This document shows, piece by piece, positions 1-9,150 of a stretch of DNA of 64,000 nt; within the stretch, counting starts at the first letter, position 1, and every line of letters begins with the position of its first letter. Below the pieces are notes generated by a model. The model saw nothing but the letters and a program-made list of their open reading frames with translations. It had not been told where the DNA came from and ran no database searches. Source of the stretch: Trinickia dabaoshanensis (GTDB taxonomy: Bacteria > Pseudomonadota > Gammaproteobacteria > Burkholderiales > Burkholderiaceae); contig NZ_PNYA01000012.1 in assembly GCF_002879885.1 (NCBI RefSeq), forward strand, positions 124,001-188,000. The letters are read 5' to 3'. The translations under genes were made by a program, and so were the position numbers.

Positions 1-383
1 GATACGCTGCGCTGCGTGGCCTTGCCCGCTTGAATCGATTTGCCGAGTGCGGCGACCCAATCGAGATCGCCCACGTCGAGCCGCTCGAAGGCGAGCACGA
101 CGGCGCCGCCGCAGCACTGGCCGAGGCTCGGCCCAAGCGAAAGCCGCTCGAGCCGGCGCAGGCGCGGCACGCGCATGCCGTCGCGCAGCACCTCGCGGGC
201 GATTTCGATCGCGCGCCATTCCAGATGGCCGCCGCCGATCGTGTGCCGAGCGCTCTCGCGCGTGACGATCATCTTCGCGCCCGCTTCGCGCGGCGTCGAA
301 CCCTCGACGCGGGCGACGGTCACGAGGACGACGGCATCGCCATGCGTGAGCAATTGCTGCAATTCAGTGAGCCAAGGTTGCAT
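1..383 (-). CDS. xdhC: Xanthine dehydrogenase accessory protein XdhC, partial (N-terminal part)
   Basis: The frame starts at an ATG (383) and runs off the window's left edge, so about 127 N-terminal residues are seen. The protein begins MQPWLTELQQLL and contains VEGSTPREAGAKM and TIGGGHLEWRA, the conserved start of the XdhC family. In that family XdhC binds molybdenum cofactor, helps its sulfuration and inserts it into the large XDH subunit. It lies 18 bp downstream of the xdhB stop on the same strand, giving the usual xdhA-xdhB-xdhC operon. The C-terminal Rossmann-like part is outside the window. Confidence 0.93.
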   Translation of the reverse strand, partial: MQPWLTELQQLLTHGDAVVLVTVARVEGSTPREAGAKMIVTRESARHTIGGGHLEWRAIEIAREVLRDGMRVPRLRRLERLSLGPSLGQCCGGAVVLAFERLDVGDLDWVAALGKSIQAGKATQRSV

Positions 384-401
384 GCGTGTTTCGTGCTCCG
401 T

Positions 402-2822
402 TCAAGTCGCGCCTGTCGTGTAAGTGTCAGCGGGCGAGCCGCCGGCGCCGGGGCCTGCGTTTGGAGAGGCTGCACGGTTCGTGCCATCGTCGCGTTCCGC
501 ATACAGCGCGTCGAGTGCCGAGAGCATCGCTTCGGGGGTGGCCGGGGCGGCGAGCGGCGGCGCCCGCCGGCTGCCCGGCGCCGTCGCGGCGAGCGCATCG
601 CGCAATGCCAAGAACACCGAGAACGCGAGCAACAGCGGCGGCTCGCCGACGGCCTTCGAGCGATAGATGGTCGGCTCGGCGTTGTCATTGGCGAACAGGC
701 GCACGTCGAAGGCGGCCGGGGTGTCGCTGACCGCCGGGATCTTGTAAGTCGATGGCGCGTGCGTCATCAAGCGCCCGTCGCGATTCCAAAAGAGCGCTTC
801 GGTCGTGAGCCAGCCCATGCCTTGAATAAAGCCGCCTTCGATCTGACCGAGGTCGATCGCCGGGTTGATCGAGCGCCCGACGTCGTGCAGCAAGTCGGCG
901 CGCACGAGCTTGGACTCCCCGGTCAACGTATTGACGACCACCTCGGCCACGGCCGCGCCATAGGCGAAGTAGTAGAACGGGCGGCCCGTCATCGAACTCG
1001 CGTCCCAATGAATTTTCGGGGTCGCGTAAAAGCCGTCCGACCACAGCTGCACACGCGCGAGATAAGCAGCGCTCACCAGCGCGCCGAACGGCATCGAAGC
1101 GTTGCGCGCATGGACCTGCCCGTGTTCGAAGCGCACGTGCTGCGCTTCGCCGCCGAGCGTGCGCGCCGCCAGCTCGGCGAGCCGGTCTCGAATCGTCAGC
1201 GCGGCGGCTTCGGCCGCTTTGCCGTTCAGATCGCTGCCGGTCGAGGCTGCCGTGGCGGACGTGTTCGCCACCTTGGAGGTGTCGGTTGCACTCACGCGTA
1301 CTTGCGCGAGCGGCAATCCGAACACGTGCGCGACGACTTGGGCCACCTTCGTGTTGACCCCTTGGCCCATTTCGGTGCCGCCATGATTGACGAGCACCGA
1401 GCCGTCCCGATAGACGTGCACGAGCGCGCCGGCTTGATTCAAGAACTCGACGTTGAACGAGATACCGAACTTGACCGGTGTCAGCGCGATGCCGCGCTTC
1501 AAGACCGGGCTCGCCGCGTTATAGGCGGCCAGCGCGTCGCGCCGTGCGCGGTATTGGCTGGAGTCGAGAAGCTGCGCCGTGAGCGCGGCAAGGACATTGT
1601 CTTCGACGCGCTGGCCGTACGGCGTCGTGTCGCGCTCGCCGGCCCCGTAATAGTTGACCATCCTGACGTCGAGCGGGTCGCGGCCGAGCGCGCGGGCAAT
1701 GCCGTCGATGATCACTTCGGTGGCGAGCGCGCCTTGTGGGCCGCCGAAGCCTCGAAACGCCGTGTTCGATTGCGTATTCGTCTTACATGAAAGCGCGACG
1801 ATTTCGACGTCGGACAGGAAATAGGCGTTGTCGACGTGGCATACGGCGCGCGTGGCGACGGCGCCCGACAAGTCGGCCGAATACCCGGCGCGCAGGGCGA
1901 TCTCCACGCGCAAGCCAAGAATGCGGCCTTCGTCGTCGAAGCCCGCTTCGTAGCGGTAGAGCGCGTCGTGGCGCTTGCCCGTGATCAGGAAGTCGTCGTC
2001 GCGGTCCACGCGCAGTTTTACGGGGCGCGACAAGCGCGTGGATGCCAGCGCCGCGACGCAAGCGAACACGGCCGATTGCGATTCCTTTCCACCGAAACCG
2101 CCGCCCATCCGCCTGCATTCGCACACCACGTTGTGTGCCGGCCATCCGAGCATGTGCGCGACGACGGCTTGCATCTCGCTCGGGTGCTGCGTCGAACTAT
2201 AGACGTGGACACCGTTGCGCTCGGTGGGGATCGCGTAGGCGACCTGTCCTTCGAGATAAAACTGCTCCTGGCCGCCGACTTCGAATTCGCCGCTCATCCG
2301 ATGCGGCGCTTGCGCGATGCGCGCGGCGGGCGCTCCCCGCGTCAAGCGCTGCGGGGGCAACACATAGTGGTGCAGTGCGCGAGCCTCGCTGATCGTCAGT
2401 ACCGGCTCGAGCGGTTCATAGCGTACGACGTCGTCGCGTTTGGCGAGCGCGGCGGCGCGCCGTGCGAGTTCGTACGACGTCGCGACGACGGCGAACACGG
2501 GCTGTCCTAGGTATTGAACGAGCCCGTCGGCGAGGATCGGATCGTCGTGAACAACGGGCCCGCAATTGTTTTCGCCGGGGATATCGGCCGCGGTGAACAC
2601 GGCCACGACGCCCGGCGCCTCGCGAACGGCGGCCAGATCGAGCGCGACGATGTGCGCGTGCGCATGCCGCGACAGCCCCAGCGCGACGTAAAGGGTGCCG
2701 GCGAGTTCGGGCAAATCATCGGTGTAGCGCGCTTCTCCGCTGACATGCAACTCGGCCGATTCGTGCGGCACCGGCACGCCGATCGCGTCGTCTGCGTTCG
2801 CCGCCGCGGTGGGGGCTTTCAT
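402..2822 (-). CDS. xdhB: Xanthine dehydrogenase, molybdenum-binding large subunit XdhB
   Basis: A protein of 806 aa starting MKAPTAAANADD. It oxidises hypoxanthine and xanthine to urate in purine catabolism, in complex with XdhA. Family motifs are visible: GEARYTDDLPE near the N-terminus, GGGFGGKESQ and RGFGGPQG for molybdopterin binding, GGTEMGQGVNTK, and KAVGEPPLLLAF near the C-terminus, which carries the catalytic Glu. The start is fixed by a 4-bp ATGA overlap with the xdhA stop (2819-2822), indicating translational coupling. Upstream in-frame codons exist but lie inside xdhA. Confidence 0.96.
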   Translation of the reverse strand: MKAPTAAANADDAIGVPVPHESAELHVSGEARYTDDLPELAGTLYVALGLSRHAHAHIVALDLAAVREAPGVVAVFTAADIPGENNCGPVVHDDPILADGLVQYLGQPVFAVVATSYELARRAAALAKRDDVVRYEPLEPVLTISEARALHHYVLPPQRLTRGAPAARIAQAPHRMSGEFEVGGQEQFYLEGQVAYAIPTERNGVHVYSSTQHPSEMQAVVAHMLGWPAHNVVCECRRMGGGFGGKESQSAVFACVAALASTRLSRPVKLRVDRDDDFLITGKRHDALYRYEAGFDDEGRILGLRVEIALRAGYSADLSGAVATRAVCHVDNAYFLSDVEIVALSCKTNTQSNTAFRGFGGPQGALATEVIIDGIARALGRDPLDVRMVNYYGAGERDTTPYGQRVEDNVLAALTAQLLDSSQYRARRDALAAYNAASPVLKRGIALTPVKFGISFNVEFLNQAGALVHVYRDGSVLVNHGGTEMGQGVNTKVAQVVAHVFGLPLAQVRVSATDTSKVANTSATAASTGSDLNGKAAEAAALTIRDRLAELAARTLGGEAQHVRFEHGQVHARNASMPFGALVSAAYLARVQLWSDGFYATPKIHWDASSMTGRPFYYFAYGAAVAEVVVNTLTGESKLVRADLLHDVGRSINPAIDLGQIEGGFIQGMGWLTTEALFWNRDGRLMTHAPSTYKIPAVSDTPAAFDVRLFANDNAEPTIYRSKAVGEPPLLLAFSVFLALRDALAATAPGSRRAPPLAAPATPEAMLSALDALYAERDDGTNRAASPNAGPGAGGSPADTYTTGAT

Positions 2823-4354
2823 GGTGCCTCCTTGACTTGCGCCGCATCGAACGCGAAGGCGTCGATTTGGGCGAGCGCGAGCGGCGCATCGTCCCGAGTC
2901 TCGAGCCAAAAGCGCCAGAGCAAGTTGCGCGCGACAGTGGATCGGTAGCGGCTCGACGCACGCAAGTCCGACAGCGGTTGGTAGTCGTGCGCGAGCGCTT
3001 GCATCGCGCGCTGCGCTGCCGGCTCGTCCCATGGGCCGCCGGCGAGCGCGGCCTCGGCCATGGTGGCGCGTTTAGGGGTCGCGGCCATGCCGCCGTAAGC
3101 GATGCGGGCGCGGGCGATCGTGCCGTCGACGAGGTCGATCGCGAACGCCGCGCAAACGGCCGAAATATCCTGGTCGTAGCGCTTGGAGACTTTGTAGGTG
3201 CGAAACCGCAATGTCGTGGCGGGACGCGGGATGCGGACGGCGGCGACGAATTCGCCCTCGTCGAGCGCCGTCTTTTGATAGCCGAGGTAGAACGCGTCGA
3301 GCGGCATCACGCGGGTCTCGCGGCCGCGACACAGGACGATTTGCGCATCGAGCGCGATCAGGGCCGGCATCGAGTCGCCGATCGGCGAGCCGTTGGCGAC
3401 GTTGCCGCCGAGCGTGCCGGCATTGCGCACGGGCAGCGAGGCGAACCGTTTGCCGAGTTCTGCCAGCTCCGGGTAATCGACGACGAGCGCGGCGAATGCG
3501 TCCTCGAGCGTCACGCCGGCGCCGATCGTGAGCGTGACGGCGTCGCGCTCGATCGAGGCGAGTTCGGCCACGCGTCCGACGTAAAGCAGGTCGCCGAGAT
3601 CGCGCAATTGCTTCGTGGCCCATAGTCCGATGTCCGTGCTGCCCGCGAGCACGAGCGCGTTCGGATGCTCTGTGCGCAATTGCGCGAATGGCTCGAGCGA
3701 GGTGGGCGCCCAAAAACGGTTTTCGCCGAAGGTGCCGCCGCGAACGTCGGTGCTCGTATAGACGAACGTTTCGTCCGGCGGCCGGCGCATTTGACGCAAA
3801 GCTTGCACGACCGGCTCGCGATCGAGCGCAACGCGCGCGTGACGATCGGCGTCGAGCATCTGCTGAGCCGCGTCGACGATGGGTCGATAGCCCGTGCACC
3901 GGCACAGATTACCCGATAGCGCCGTGGCCACTTCGTCACGCGTGGGTAATCCGGCACCGGCGGGATAGTTTTCGTAGAGCGCCCACATCGACATCGCAAA
4001 CCCGGGCGTACAAAAGCCGCATTGCGAGCCGTGGCAATCCACGAGTGCCTGCTGCACGGGATGCATCGCGCCGTCTCGCGCGCGCAAGTCTTCGATAGTG
4101 AATAGCGCGCATCCGTCCAGCGTGGGAAGAAAGCGAATGCAGGCGTTGACGGCCTTGAGCGCGAGTTCGCCTTGCGCGTCGAGCTCGCCGACGACGACCG
4201 TGCATGCGCCGCAGTCGCCTTCGGCGCATCCCTCCTTGGTGCCCGTGCAGCGCAAATCGTCACGCAGGTGCTGCAGCACCGTGCGCGTGACGGGAACGCC
4301 CGAGACCTCGCGGATGGCGCCGCGGTAGTAAAAGCGGATGGGATGCGTCTTCAT
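2819..4354 (-). CDS. xdhA: Xanthine dehydrogenase, FeS/FAD small subunit XdhA
   Basis: A protein of 511 aa, first gene of the xdhABC operon. The N-terminal plant-type [2Fe-2S] ferredoxin domain has GCAEGDCGACTVVVGE (about residues 42-57) with a further Cys near 72. A second [2Fe-2S] helical domain has CGFCTPGF and LCRCTGYRPIVDA (about 112-155). The rest, from about residue 190, is a FAD-binding domain of the CO dehydrogenase flavoprotein type, with VLAGSTDIGLW and NVANGSPIGDSMPALIALDA. It passes electrons from the molybdenum subunit to NAD+. The stop overlaps the xdhB start by 4 bp. Confidence 0.96.
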   Translation of the reverse strand: MKTHPIRFYYRGAIREVSGVPVTRTVLQHLRDDLRCTGTKEGCAEGDCGACTVVVGELDAQGELALKAVNACIRFLPTLDGCALFTIEDLRARDGAMHPVQQALVDCHGSQCGFCTPGFAMSMWALYENYPAGAGLPTRDEVATALSGNLCRCTGYRPIVDAAQQMLDADRHARVALDREPVVQALRQMRRPPDETFVYTSTDVRGGTFGENRFWAPTSLEPFAQLRTEHPNALVLAGSTDIGLWATKQLRDLGDLLYVGRVAELASIERDAVTLTIGAGVTLEDAFAALVVDYPELAELGKRFASLPVRNAGTLGGNVANGSPIGDSMPALIALDAQIVLCRGRETRVMPLDAFYLGYQKTALDEGEFVAAVRIPRPATTLRFRTYKVSKRYDQDISAVCAAFAIDLVDGTIARARIAYGGMAATPKRATMAEAALAGGPWDEPAAQRAMQALAHDYQPLSDLRASSRYRSTVARNLLWRFWLETRDDAPLALAQIDAFAFDAAQVKEAP

Positions 4355-4576
4355 AGCCGAATCCTCGAAAGTGGGACCAGGCGCGCGTTACGCGACGGCC
4401 CGCCAGAGGCCCGCGCACGTGGATCGCCATCCATGCATGACCGAAGATAGCACCGACGCGCCGCGAAGACATCGCTCGGCGCTGATGAACGCTATTCGCC
4501 GCTGCCCATGACGGTCGTGCGATTCGTGCTGGGAAGGAAAGTCGACGCGGGGCGTTCCGGCTACGCTCGAAGCGGT

Positions 4577-5095
4577 TCAGATCGCTCGGAGGCGGCGCCG
4601 CCCGCGCCGCTGCCATAGGCTCATCGCCACCGAGACGAAGATCAGACCGAATGCGATGAGCGCCCAGCCGGGCAGCAAAATCCCGAGGATCGGCGGGTAG
4701 ACCGTTTCGCACAGGCCGCTCACCTTGAAGACGCTCGGCAACCAATGGGCCGGCGGCAAGCTATCGACGACCGGTTGCAACGCATCGAACCCGCAGCTGA
4801 AGCCGGGGTTCAACTGAATGTACAGATGCTTGACCGCGCCGGCGACACCGGCCAGGGCGGTAATGGCGATCAACGTCTCGAACAGAGCGATACCGCGCCA
4901 GCCCTTGCGTGCCGCGCCGGCGAACGCGAACAGCGCGATCAGCAGGAATAGATAACGCTGGATGATGCATAGCGGACAGGGGTCTTCATGCTTCGCGAAC
5001 TGCAGATAAAGCGCGCCGCCGACGAGGGCTAGACAGACGAACCCGAGCAGCACGAGCAGGCTGCGCTCGCGGCGCAGCGAAGACATATCGTTCAT
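4577..5095 (-). CDS. dsbB: Disulfide bond formation protein DsbB
   Basis: An inner-membrane quinone reductase of 172 aa that reoxidises DsbA. Four hydrophobic segments are visible. The periplasmic pairs are CPLC at residues 40-43 and two single Cys in the second loop (NPGFSCGF and VSGLCETV), as expected for DsbB. I chose the ATG at 5095 ([10 protein letters not shown]). A TTG at 5113 and an ATG at 5086 are alternatives, and none has a strong ribosome-binding site. The gene stands alone between the xdh operon and the amidase. Confidence 0.93.
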   Translation of the reverse strand: MNDMSSLRRERSLLVLLGFVCLALVGGALYLQFAKHEDPCPLCIIQRYLFLLIALFAFAGAARKGWRGIALFETLIAITALAGVAGAVKHLYIQLNPGFSCGFDALQPVVDSLPPAHWLPSVFKVSGLCETVYPPILGILLPGWALIAFGLIFVSVAMSLWQRRGRRRLRAI

Positions 5096-5178
5096 GAGTG
5101 GCTCACGCCCCAAAAAGGAAATCGGTAAATTTTAGGTACTTTCGCTTAAACGTTCGTTAAATCGGGCCATGCCCGCGA

Positions 5179-6558
5179 TCAGCGAATCGATTCGAGCACG
5201 CGCTCGACGGCCAGCGCCGCGGCGAGCAGGGCGTCGTCCGCATACGGCGCCGCCGCCAGCATCAGTCCGACGGGCGCTGCGCCGCGTGCGTGACAGGGCA
5301 GCGATACGGCGCAGCCATCGAGCATGTTGACGAGGCTCGGGTTGCGCAAGACGAGCGCGTTGATGCCCGCGTAAGTCGTGTCGTCGGCATCGCAGTCGGC
5401 GACGCGCGGCGGCACGATCGGAACCGTCGGCGCGACGATCGCGTCGAAGCGCCGCCAAAGCGTGCGCTGCGCCGTCTCGAGCAGGGCCGCGCGTTCAGCC
5501 AGCGCGTCGATGTAATCGGCCGCCAGCGCCGCTTCGCTCTTTTTGATTCGTACGAGCACACGCGGATCGTACCGATCGCCATGCGTTTGCATGAGCGCCC
5601 GGTGCCACGCGAAGGCTTCCATCGACGAAATCCCGAACCGCTTGGCCCATGCCGGATCGTCGAGCGGGGCGAAGTGGACATCGGAGAGAATGGCGCCCGC
5701 CGCTTCCAGATGCTTGATCGCGGTTTCGACCGCGGCAGCGACTTCGGGCTCCATGTCGTCCGTCACGAAATGGGTGAGGACGCCCAGACGCAACCCTTCG
5801 AGCGGCCGTGCCTCGGGTACGTGCGGCGGCAGGCCCGCGAGAATGCGGTCGACGAGGGCGCAACATGAAACCGACACGCCGATGGGACCGAACGAGTCGA
5901 GCGTCGTCGACAGCGGAATCGCGCCTTGTTTCGGCACCCGGCTCGCGGTCGGCTTGAAGCCCGTGAGCCCGCACAGCGCGGCCGGAATACGGATCGATCC
6001 GCCTGTATCGCTGCCGAGCGCGACGGCGGCCATGCCGTCGGCGACCGACGCCGCCGCGCCCGAGGACGAACCGCCCGCGATGCGCGCCTCGCCCGGCTGC
6101 CCGCGCCGGTAGGGCGAGAGCGGTGTGCCGTAGTGCGGGTTCAGTCCAAGGCCCGAATAGGCGAACTCCGTCATGTTCGTGCGCCCCACGATGACGGCGC
6201 CCGCGCGCCGCAGGCGGGCGACGGCCGGGGCGTCGGCCGTCGCGGGCGGGGCCTCGTTAAGCGCCCGTGAGCCGGCCCGCGTCACTTGTCCTTCGACGTC
6301 GAACAAGTCCTTCACCGAAACCGGGATGCCCGCGAGAGGCGAAAGCACCGTGCCCGCGGCACGCAAGCGGTCGAATGCGTCGGCGCTCGCGCGAGCGCGC
6401 TGCGCATCCACCTCCAGAAAGACCGTCGCGCCTTGCCCGGCCGGATCGGCGATGCGCTCGAGCGCGGTTTCGACTAGGGCGCGGCTCGTCGTGCGCCCCT
6501 GCGCCAAATCCGAAGCGAGGCGGGCGAGCGGCGGGAAGGGGGCGAATTCGGTAGCCAT
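5179..6558 (-). CDS. Amidase (amidase-signature family)
   Basis: A protein of 459 aa starting MATEFAPFPPLARLASDL. It is an amidase-signature hydrolase with the Ser-cisSer-Lys triad: the Lys in SVKDLFDVEG, the cis-Ser in GGSSSGAAASVADG and the nucleophile in LGSDTGGSIRIPAALCGLTG. Family members hydrolyse amides or act as GatA in tRNA transamidation. The absence of gatB/gatC neighbours argues for a catabolic amidase, and the substrate cannot be read from sequence. It stands alone on the minus strand, divergent from the C26 hydrolase gene. Confidence 0.9.
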   Translation of the reverse strand: MATEFAPFPPLARLASDLAQGRTTSRALVETALERIADPAGQGATVFLEVDAQRARASADAFDRLRAAGTVLSPLAGIPVSVKDLFDVEGQVTRAGSRALNEAPPATADAPAVARLRRAGAVIVGRTNMTEFAYSGLGLNPHYGTPLSPYRRGQPGEARIAGGSSSGAAASVADGMAAVALGSDTGGSIRIPAALCGLTGFKPTASRVPKQGAIPLSTTLDSFGPIGVSVSCCALVDRILAGLPPHVPEARPLEGLRLGVLTHFVTDDMEPEVAAAVETAIKHLEAAGAILSDVHFAPLDDPAWAKRFGISSMEAFAWHRALMQTHGDRYDPRVLVRIKKSEAALAADYIDALAERAALLETAQRTLWRRFDAIVAPTVPIVPPRVADCDADDTTYAGINALVLRNPSLVNMLDGCAVSLPCHARGAAPVGLMLAAAPYADDALLAAALAVERVLESIR

Positions 6559-6785
6559 AGGATGTCGAATCGAACCGATGGAGTGGCGCGCGACGCAATG
6601 CCTTGACCGCGAGCGCGACGCGGGTGGATGGACGAATGGCGCGTTGCGGGGCAACGGCTAACCCGGATTGTAACTGCTGCCCCCTTTTTCGGTCCGGCGC
6701 CAAAAACGAGGCGATTTGCGACGGGCCGGTTCAGTGGCGGATAATGAATTCAATTCTTCCATCGCCGATGCGCCTGCCCATCGTT

Positions 6786-8132
6786 ATGAGCGAAACAACG
6801 CCGCCGAACGCCGGTCGACCCGGCACCGAATCCGCTTCCTCGTCTTCGCCTTCGTCTCCGGCCACGCCGCCGGAACCTCCAACCGCCGCTTCGCCTCCCC
6901 CCGTGCCTCCATTGCCCGTGCTCGATCCGGCCGCGGGGCAGGGCGAGCCCGGTGCGACGGGCATCGTGACGACGTCCAATGCCACCGATACGCCGAGCGC
7001 GGCGGCGCGGGCCGCGACCGATGCGCTCGAGTCGGCGTCCGCGGTTGCACCGGCGGCCCCGCCCGGGACGACGCTCGAGGGCGATGCCGCGCAGGCGAGA
7101 ACGACAGCCGCCGCGGAAACGGCCGCCCAGGAGCACGCGGCGCAAAGCGCGCGGGAGCGAGCCGTGCCGGGTGCGCCGCCGCCCGGCTTCGGGGCGCCGC
7201 CCGACTTCGATTCGCCTCGCCCGCCGCCTGCGAGTTCCGTCGCGCAAACGCAGCCTGCGTATTTGCGTCAGAACGATTCGGCGTGGTCGGTTTTGGGCCG
7301 CACCATTGCCGCCCGGGCGCGGCAACTCTTCGACCGGGCGGGGCAGCGCATTACGCAACGCACGCTGCGCATCGGGGTATCGGCGCGGATCTTCCACCCC
7401 GAGCCCGGCGCGCGCGGACTGCGCGGCAAGACGTTGCAGTACCTCGAGGAGTCGGTCGCGCACTGGGTCATGTCGCGCGACGTCATGGTGTTCATGATTC
7501 CCACGGTCGGCCATCAGGGCATGCTGCACCCGAGCAACATTCGCTTGCGCGACTACGCGAAGCATCTGGACGGCCTGTTGTTGCAAGGGGGCGCGGACGT
7601 GTCGCCGCAAACCTACGCGGCCAGCGACATGCGGCCCGAGTGGCCCGGCGATCGGGTGCGCGACATGTACGAACTCGAGTTGCTCTACGAGTTCGTCGAA
7701 TCGGGCAAGCCCGTGCTCGGCATCTGCCGGGGATGCCAATTGATCAACGTCGCGTTCGGCGGCACGCTCTATCAAGACATCGCCACCGAGGTCCCGACCG
7801 CCGGCGTGCATGTGAGCGAGTTCTACGACCAGCACCGGCACGCGGTGCGTTTCCCCGATGGCTCCTCGCTCGCGAGCATGTTTCCGGGCCGGCGCGAGGC
7901 CATCGTCAATTCGATCCATCACCAAGCCGTGAGGACGCTCGGCCGCGATCTGAACATCGAGGCCGTTTCCGCGAGCGATGGACTCATCGAGGCCGTTCGC
8001 TACCGGCGCGCACCGTTCGTGGTGGGGGTGCAGTGGCATCCGGAATTCCACCGCGCGGGCGGTCAGGAGTTGCTCGACTGCACGCCGCTCTTGGACACGT
8101 TCTTGCGAGCGGCGCGCGAAACGCGGTTCTGA
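6786..8132 (+). CDS. Gamma-glutamyl-GABA hydrolase family protein (peptidase C26) with long Pro/Ala-rich N-terminus
   Basis: A class I glutamine amidotransferase-like hydrolase of 448 aa when started at MSETTPPNAG; in-frame ATGs at 6744 and 6768 are alternatives. The catalytic domain covers the C-terminal 270 residues: GLLLQGGADVSP, GICRGCQLINVAFGG with the nucleophile Cys at residue 314, and VGVQWHPEFH with His 418 and Glu 420. This resembles PuuD, which frees GABA from gamma-glutamyl-GABA. The first 150 residues or so are low-complexity Pro/Ala/Ser/Glu-rich sequence, not part of the fold. Function beyond the family is not established, since no putrescine genes are adjacent. Confidence 0.85.
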   Translation: MSETTPPNAGRPGTESASSSSPSSPATPPEPPTAASPPPVPPLPVLDPAAGQGEPGATGIVTTSNATDTPSAAARAATDALESASAVAPAAPPGTTLEGDAAQARTTAAAETAAQEHAAQSARERAVPGAPPPGFGAPPDFDSPRPPPASSVAQTQPAYLRQNDSAWSVLGRTIAARARQLFDRAGQRITQRTLRIGVSARIFHPEPGARGLRGKTLQYLEESVAHWVMSRDVMVFMIPTVGHQGMLHPSNIRLRDYAKHLDGLLLQGGADVSPQTYAASDMRPEWPGDRVRDMYELELLYEFVESGKPVLGICRGCQLINVAFGGTLYQDIATEVPTAGVHVSEFYDQHRHAVRFPDGSSLASMFPGRREAIVNSIHHQAVRTLGRDLNIEAVSASDGLIEAVRYRRAPFVVGVQWHPEFHRAGGQELLDCTPLLDTFLRAARETRF

Positions 8133-8214
8133 ACCAGGGCAAGCGCGTACGCGCGCCGCGCGCGCTTGCCGACGTCATCCACGGATCGATCCGATGAGAT
8201 CGATGCAAAAAGTG

Positions 8215-8243
8215 TTGACACGTTTCAGCGGTTTATACATAAT
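8215..8243 (+). promoter_or_regulatory. Sigma-70 promoter for the tRNA-Gly/tRNA-Cys cluster
   Basis: A perfect TTGACA (8215-8220) is followed after 17 bp by CATAAT (8238-8243). It lies 52 bp before the first tRNA-Gly. The spacing and match are close to consensus, as expected for a stable-RNA promoter. Confidence 0.7.
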
Positions 8244-8295
8244 CTCGCTTCTCCGATGCAACGCAAGTTAGCGAGTCAGTCGGAGGAAGCAAACT

Positions 8296-8371
8296 GCGGG
8301 AGTAGCTCAGTTGGTAGAGCGCAACCTTGCCAAGGTTGAGGTCGCGAGTTCGAGACTCGTCTCCCGCTCCA
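8296..8371 (+). tRNA. tRNA-Gly (GCC), copy 1
   Basis: A 76-nt cloverleaf with acceptor stem GCGGGAG/CTCCCGC, discriminator T and encoded CCA. The anticodon GCC is at 8329-8331, and the T-loop reads GTTCGAGAC. It is the first of three tandem tRNA genes. Confidence 0.97.
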
Positions 8372-8435
8372 GTTTCGATACGGTATCGCATGCGGAATGA
8401 TCCGTTGAGGTGCCGTGCAGTTGTAGGTAGGATAC

Positions 8436-8511
8436 GCGGGAGTAGCTCAGTTGGTAGAGCGCAACCTTGCCAAGGTTGAGGTCGCGAGTTCGAGACTCGT
8501 CTCCCGCTCCA
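8436..8511 (+). tRNA. tRNA-Gly (GCC), copy 2
   Basis: Identical over all 76 nt to the copy 140 bp upstream. The anticodon GCC is at 8469-8471. The spacer between the copies has no similarity, so only the mature sequence is conserved. Confidence 0.97.
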
Positions 8512-8518
8512 GGTATAG

Positions 8519-8540
8519 GGGAAGCTAAGCTTCCCTTTTT
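8519..8540 (+). terminator. Rho-independent terminator after tRNA-Gly copy 2
   Basis: A perfect 7-bp stem GGGAAGC/GCTTCCC with loop TAA, followed by TTTTT (8536-8540). It starts 8 nt after the tRNA CCA end. Confidence 0.8.
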
Positions 8541-8630
8541 GTTTGGCAGCCGTCACAGTGGGCTTGTCGAACCCGTCGGCCGGAATGTTACGCATTCGCG
8601 TGGCGTCGATAATCCGGTGAGTCTGTTTTC

Positions 8631-8704
8631 GGCGCGATAGCAAAGCGGTTATGCAGCGGCCTGCAAAGCCGTGTAGGCCGGTTCGACTCCGGCTCGCGCC
8701 TCCA
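8631..8704 (+). tRNA. tRNA-Cys (GCA)
   Basis: A 74-nt cloverleaf with acceptor stem GGCGCGA/TCGCGCC and encoded CCA. The anticodon GCA is at 8663-8665. It closes the three-tRNA cluster and is followed at once by a terminator hairpin. Confidence 0.97.
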
Positions 8705-8707
8705 AAT

Positions 8708-8744
8708 AAAAACCCTGACGAGTGTCGGCTCGTCAGGGTTTTTT
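8708..8744. terminator. Bidirectional terminator between tRNA-Cys and the ABM-domain gene
   Basis: A long stem, AAAAACCCTGACGAG pairing with CTCGTCAGGGTTTTT, around the loop TGTCGG. T-runs lie on both strands, so it can end the tRNA transcript and the convergent gene whose stop codon (8743-8745) sits in its arm. Confidence 0.85.
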
Positions 8745-9069
8745 ATTTTGCGGCGGTTGCGGCCTGCATCGCCAAAGCACCGTCGCCGTATTCGCGAAGC
8801 ACCTTCGAAATAACGACACGATAGCCGTCGAGCCAACGCGATTGCTTCGACTTCGCCTCCAAATGCGTAGGGTGCTGGATCAGTTGCAGCAATGCTTGCT
8901 CCGACTCCCAGTAGTAGACGTTCTGGATCAGTCCCGTCTGCGCATTTTCCCAAGTTTCTTCTCCTAAATAGCCGGGCATGGCGCGCGCGGCTTCGGCAAT
9001 TTGCGCATCGAGGCGATGGAATTCATCGTCGTATTGGCCGGCCTTGAAGATAAACGTGGATGCGTACAT
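8743..9069 (-). CDS. Antibiotic biosynthesis monooxygenase (ABM) domain protein
   Basis: A small single-domain protein of about 108 aa starting MYASTFIFKAGQYDDEFHRL. The pattern ARAMPGYLGEETW followed by YYWESEQALLQLIQHPTHLEAK is typical of the ABM dimeric alpha-beta barrel fold, in which the Trp-Glu-Ser segment and the His form the pocket. Such proteins are cofactorless oxygenases or heme/quinol-handling enzymes, and the substrate here is unknown. A GTG at 9126 would add 19 residues. I prefer the ATG at 9069 because the fold begins there. The gene ends inside a bidirectional terminator. Confidence 0.8.
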   Translation of the reverse strand: MYASTFIFKAGQYDDEFHRLDAQIAEAARAMPGYLGEETWENAQTGLIQNVYYWESEQALLQLIQHPTHLEAKSKQSRWLDGYRVVISKVLREYGDGALAMQAATAAK

Positions 9070-9150
9070 GGGCGAGTAGCGGGTAAGGGCGGGTAGGCCG
9101 CCCTTTGGATCAGAAACATCGTTCACGTGTTTCGCGCTTAATGGCGCAGC

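Noticed and set aside
30-1790. Long plus-strand open frame at the window start
   Set aside because: Antisense to xdhC/xdhB; no family motifs, Arg-rich composition typical of shadow frames.
8296-8511. Duplicated tRNA-Gly as an attachment site
   Set aside because: Two identical full-length tRNAs 140 bp apart with nothing mobile between them. This is an ordinary tandem duplication.
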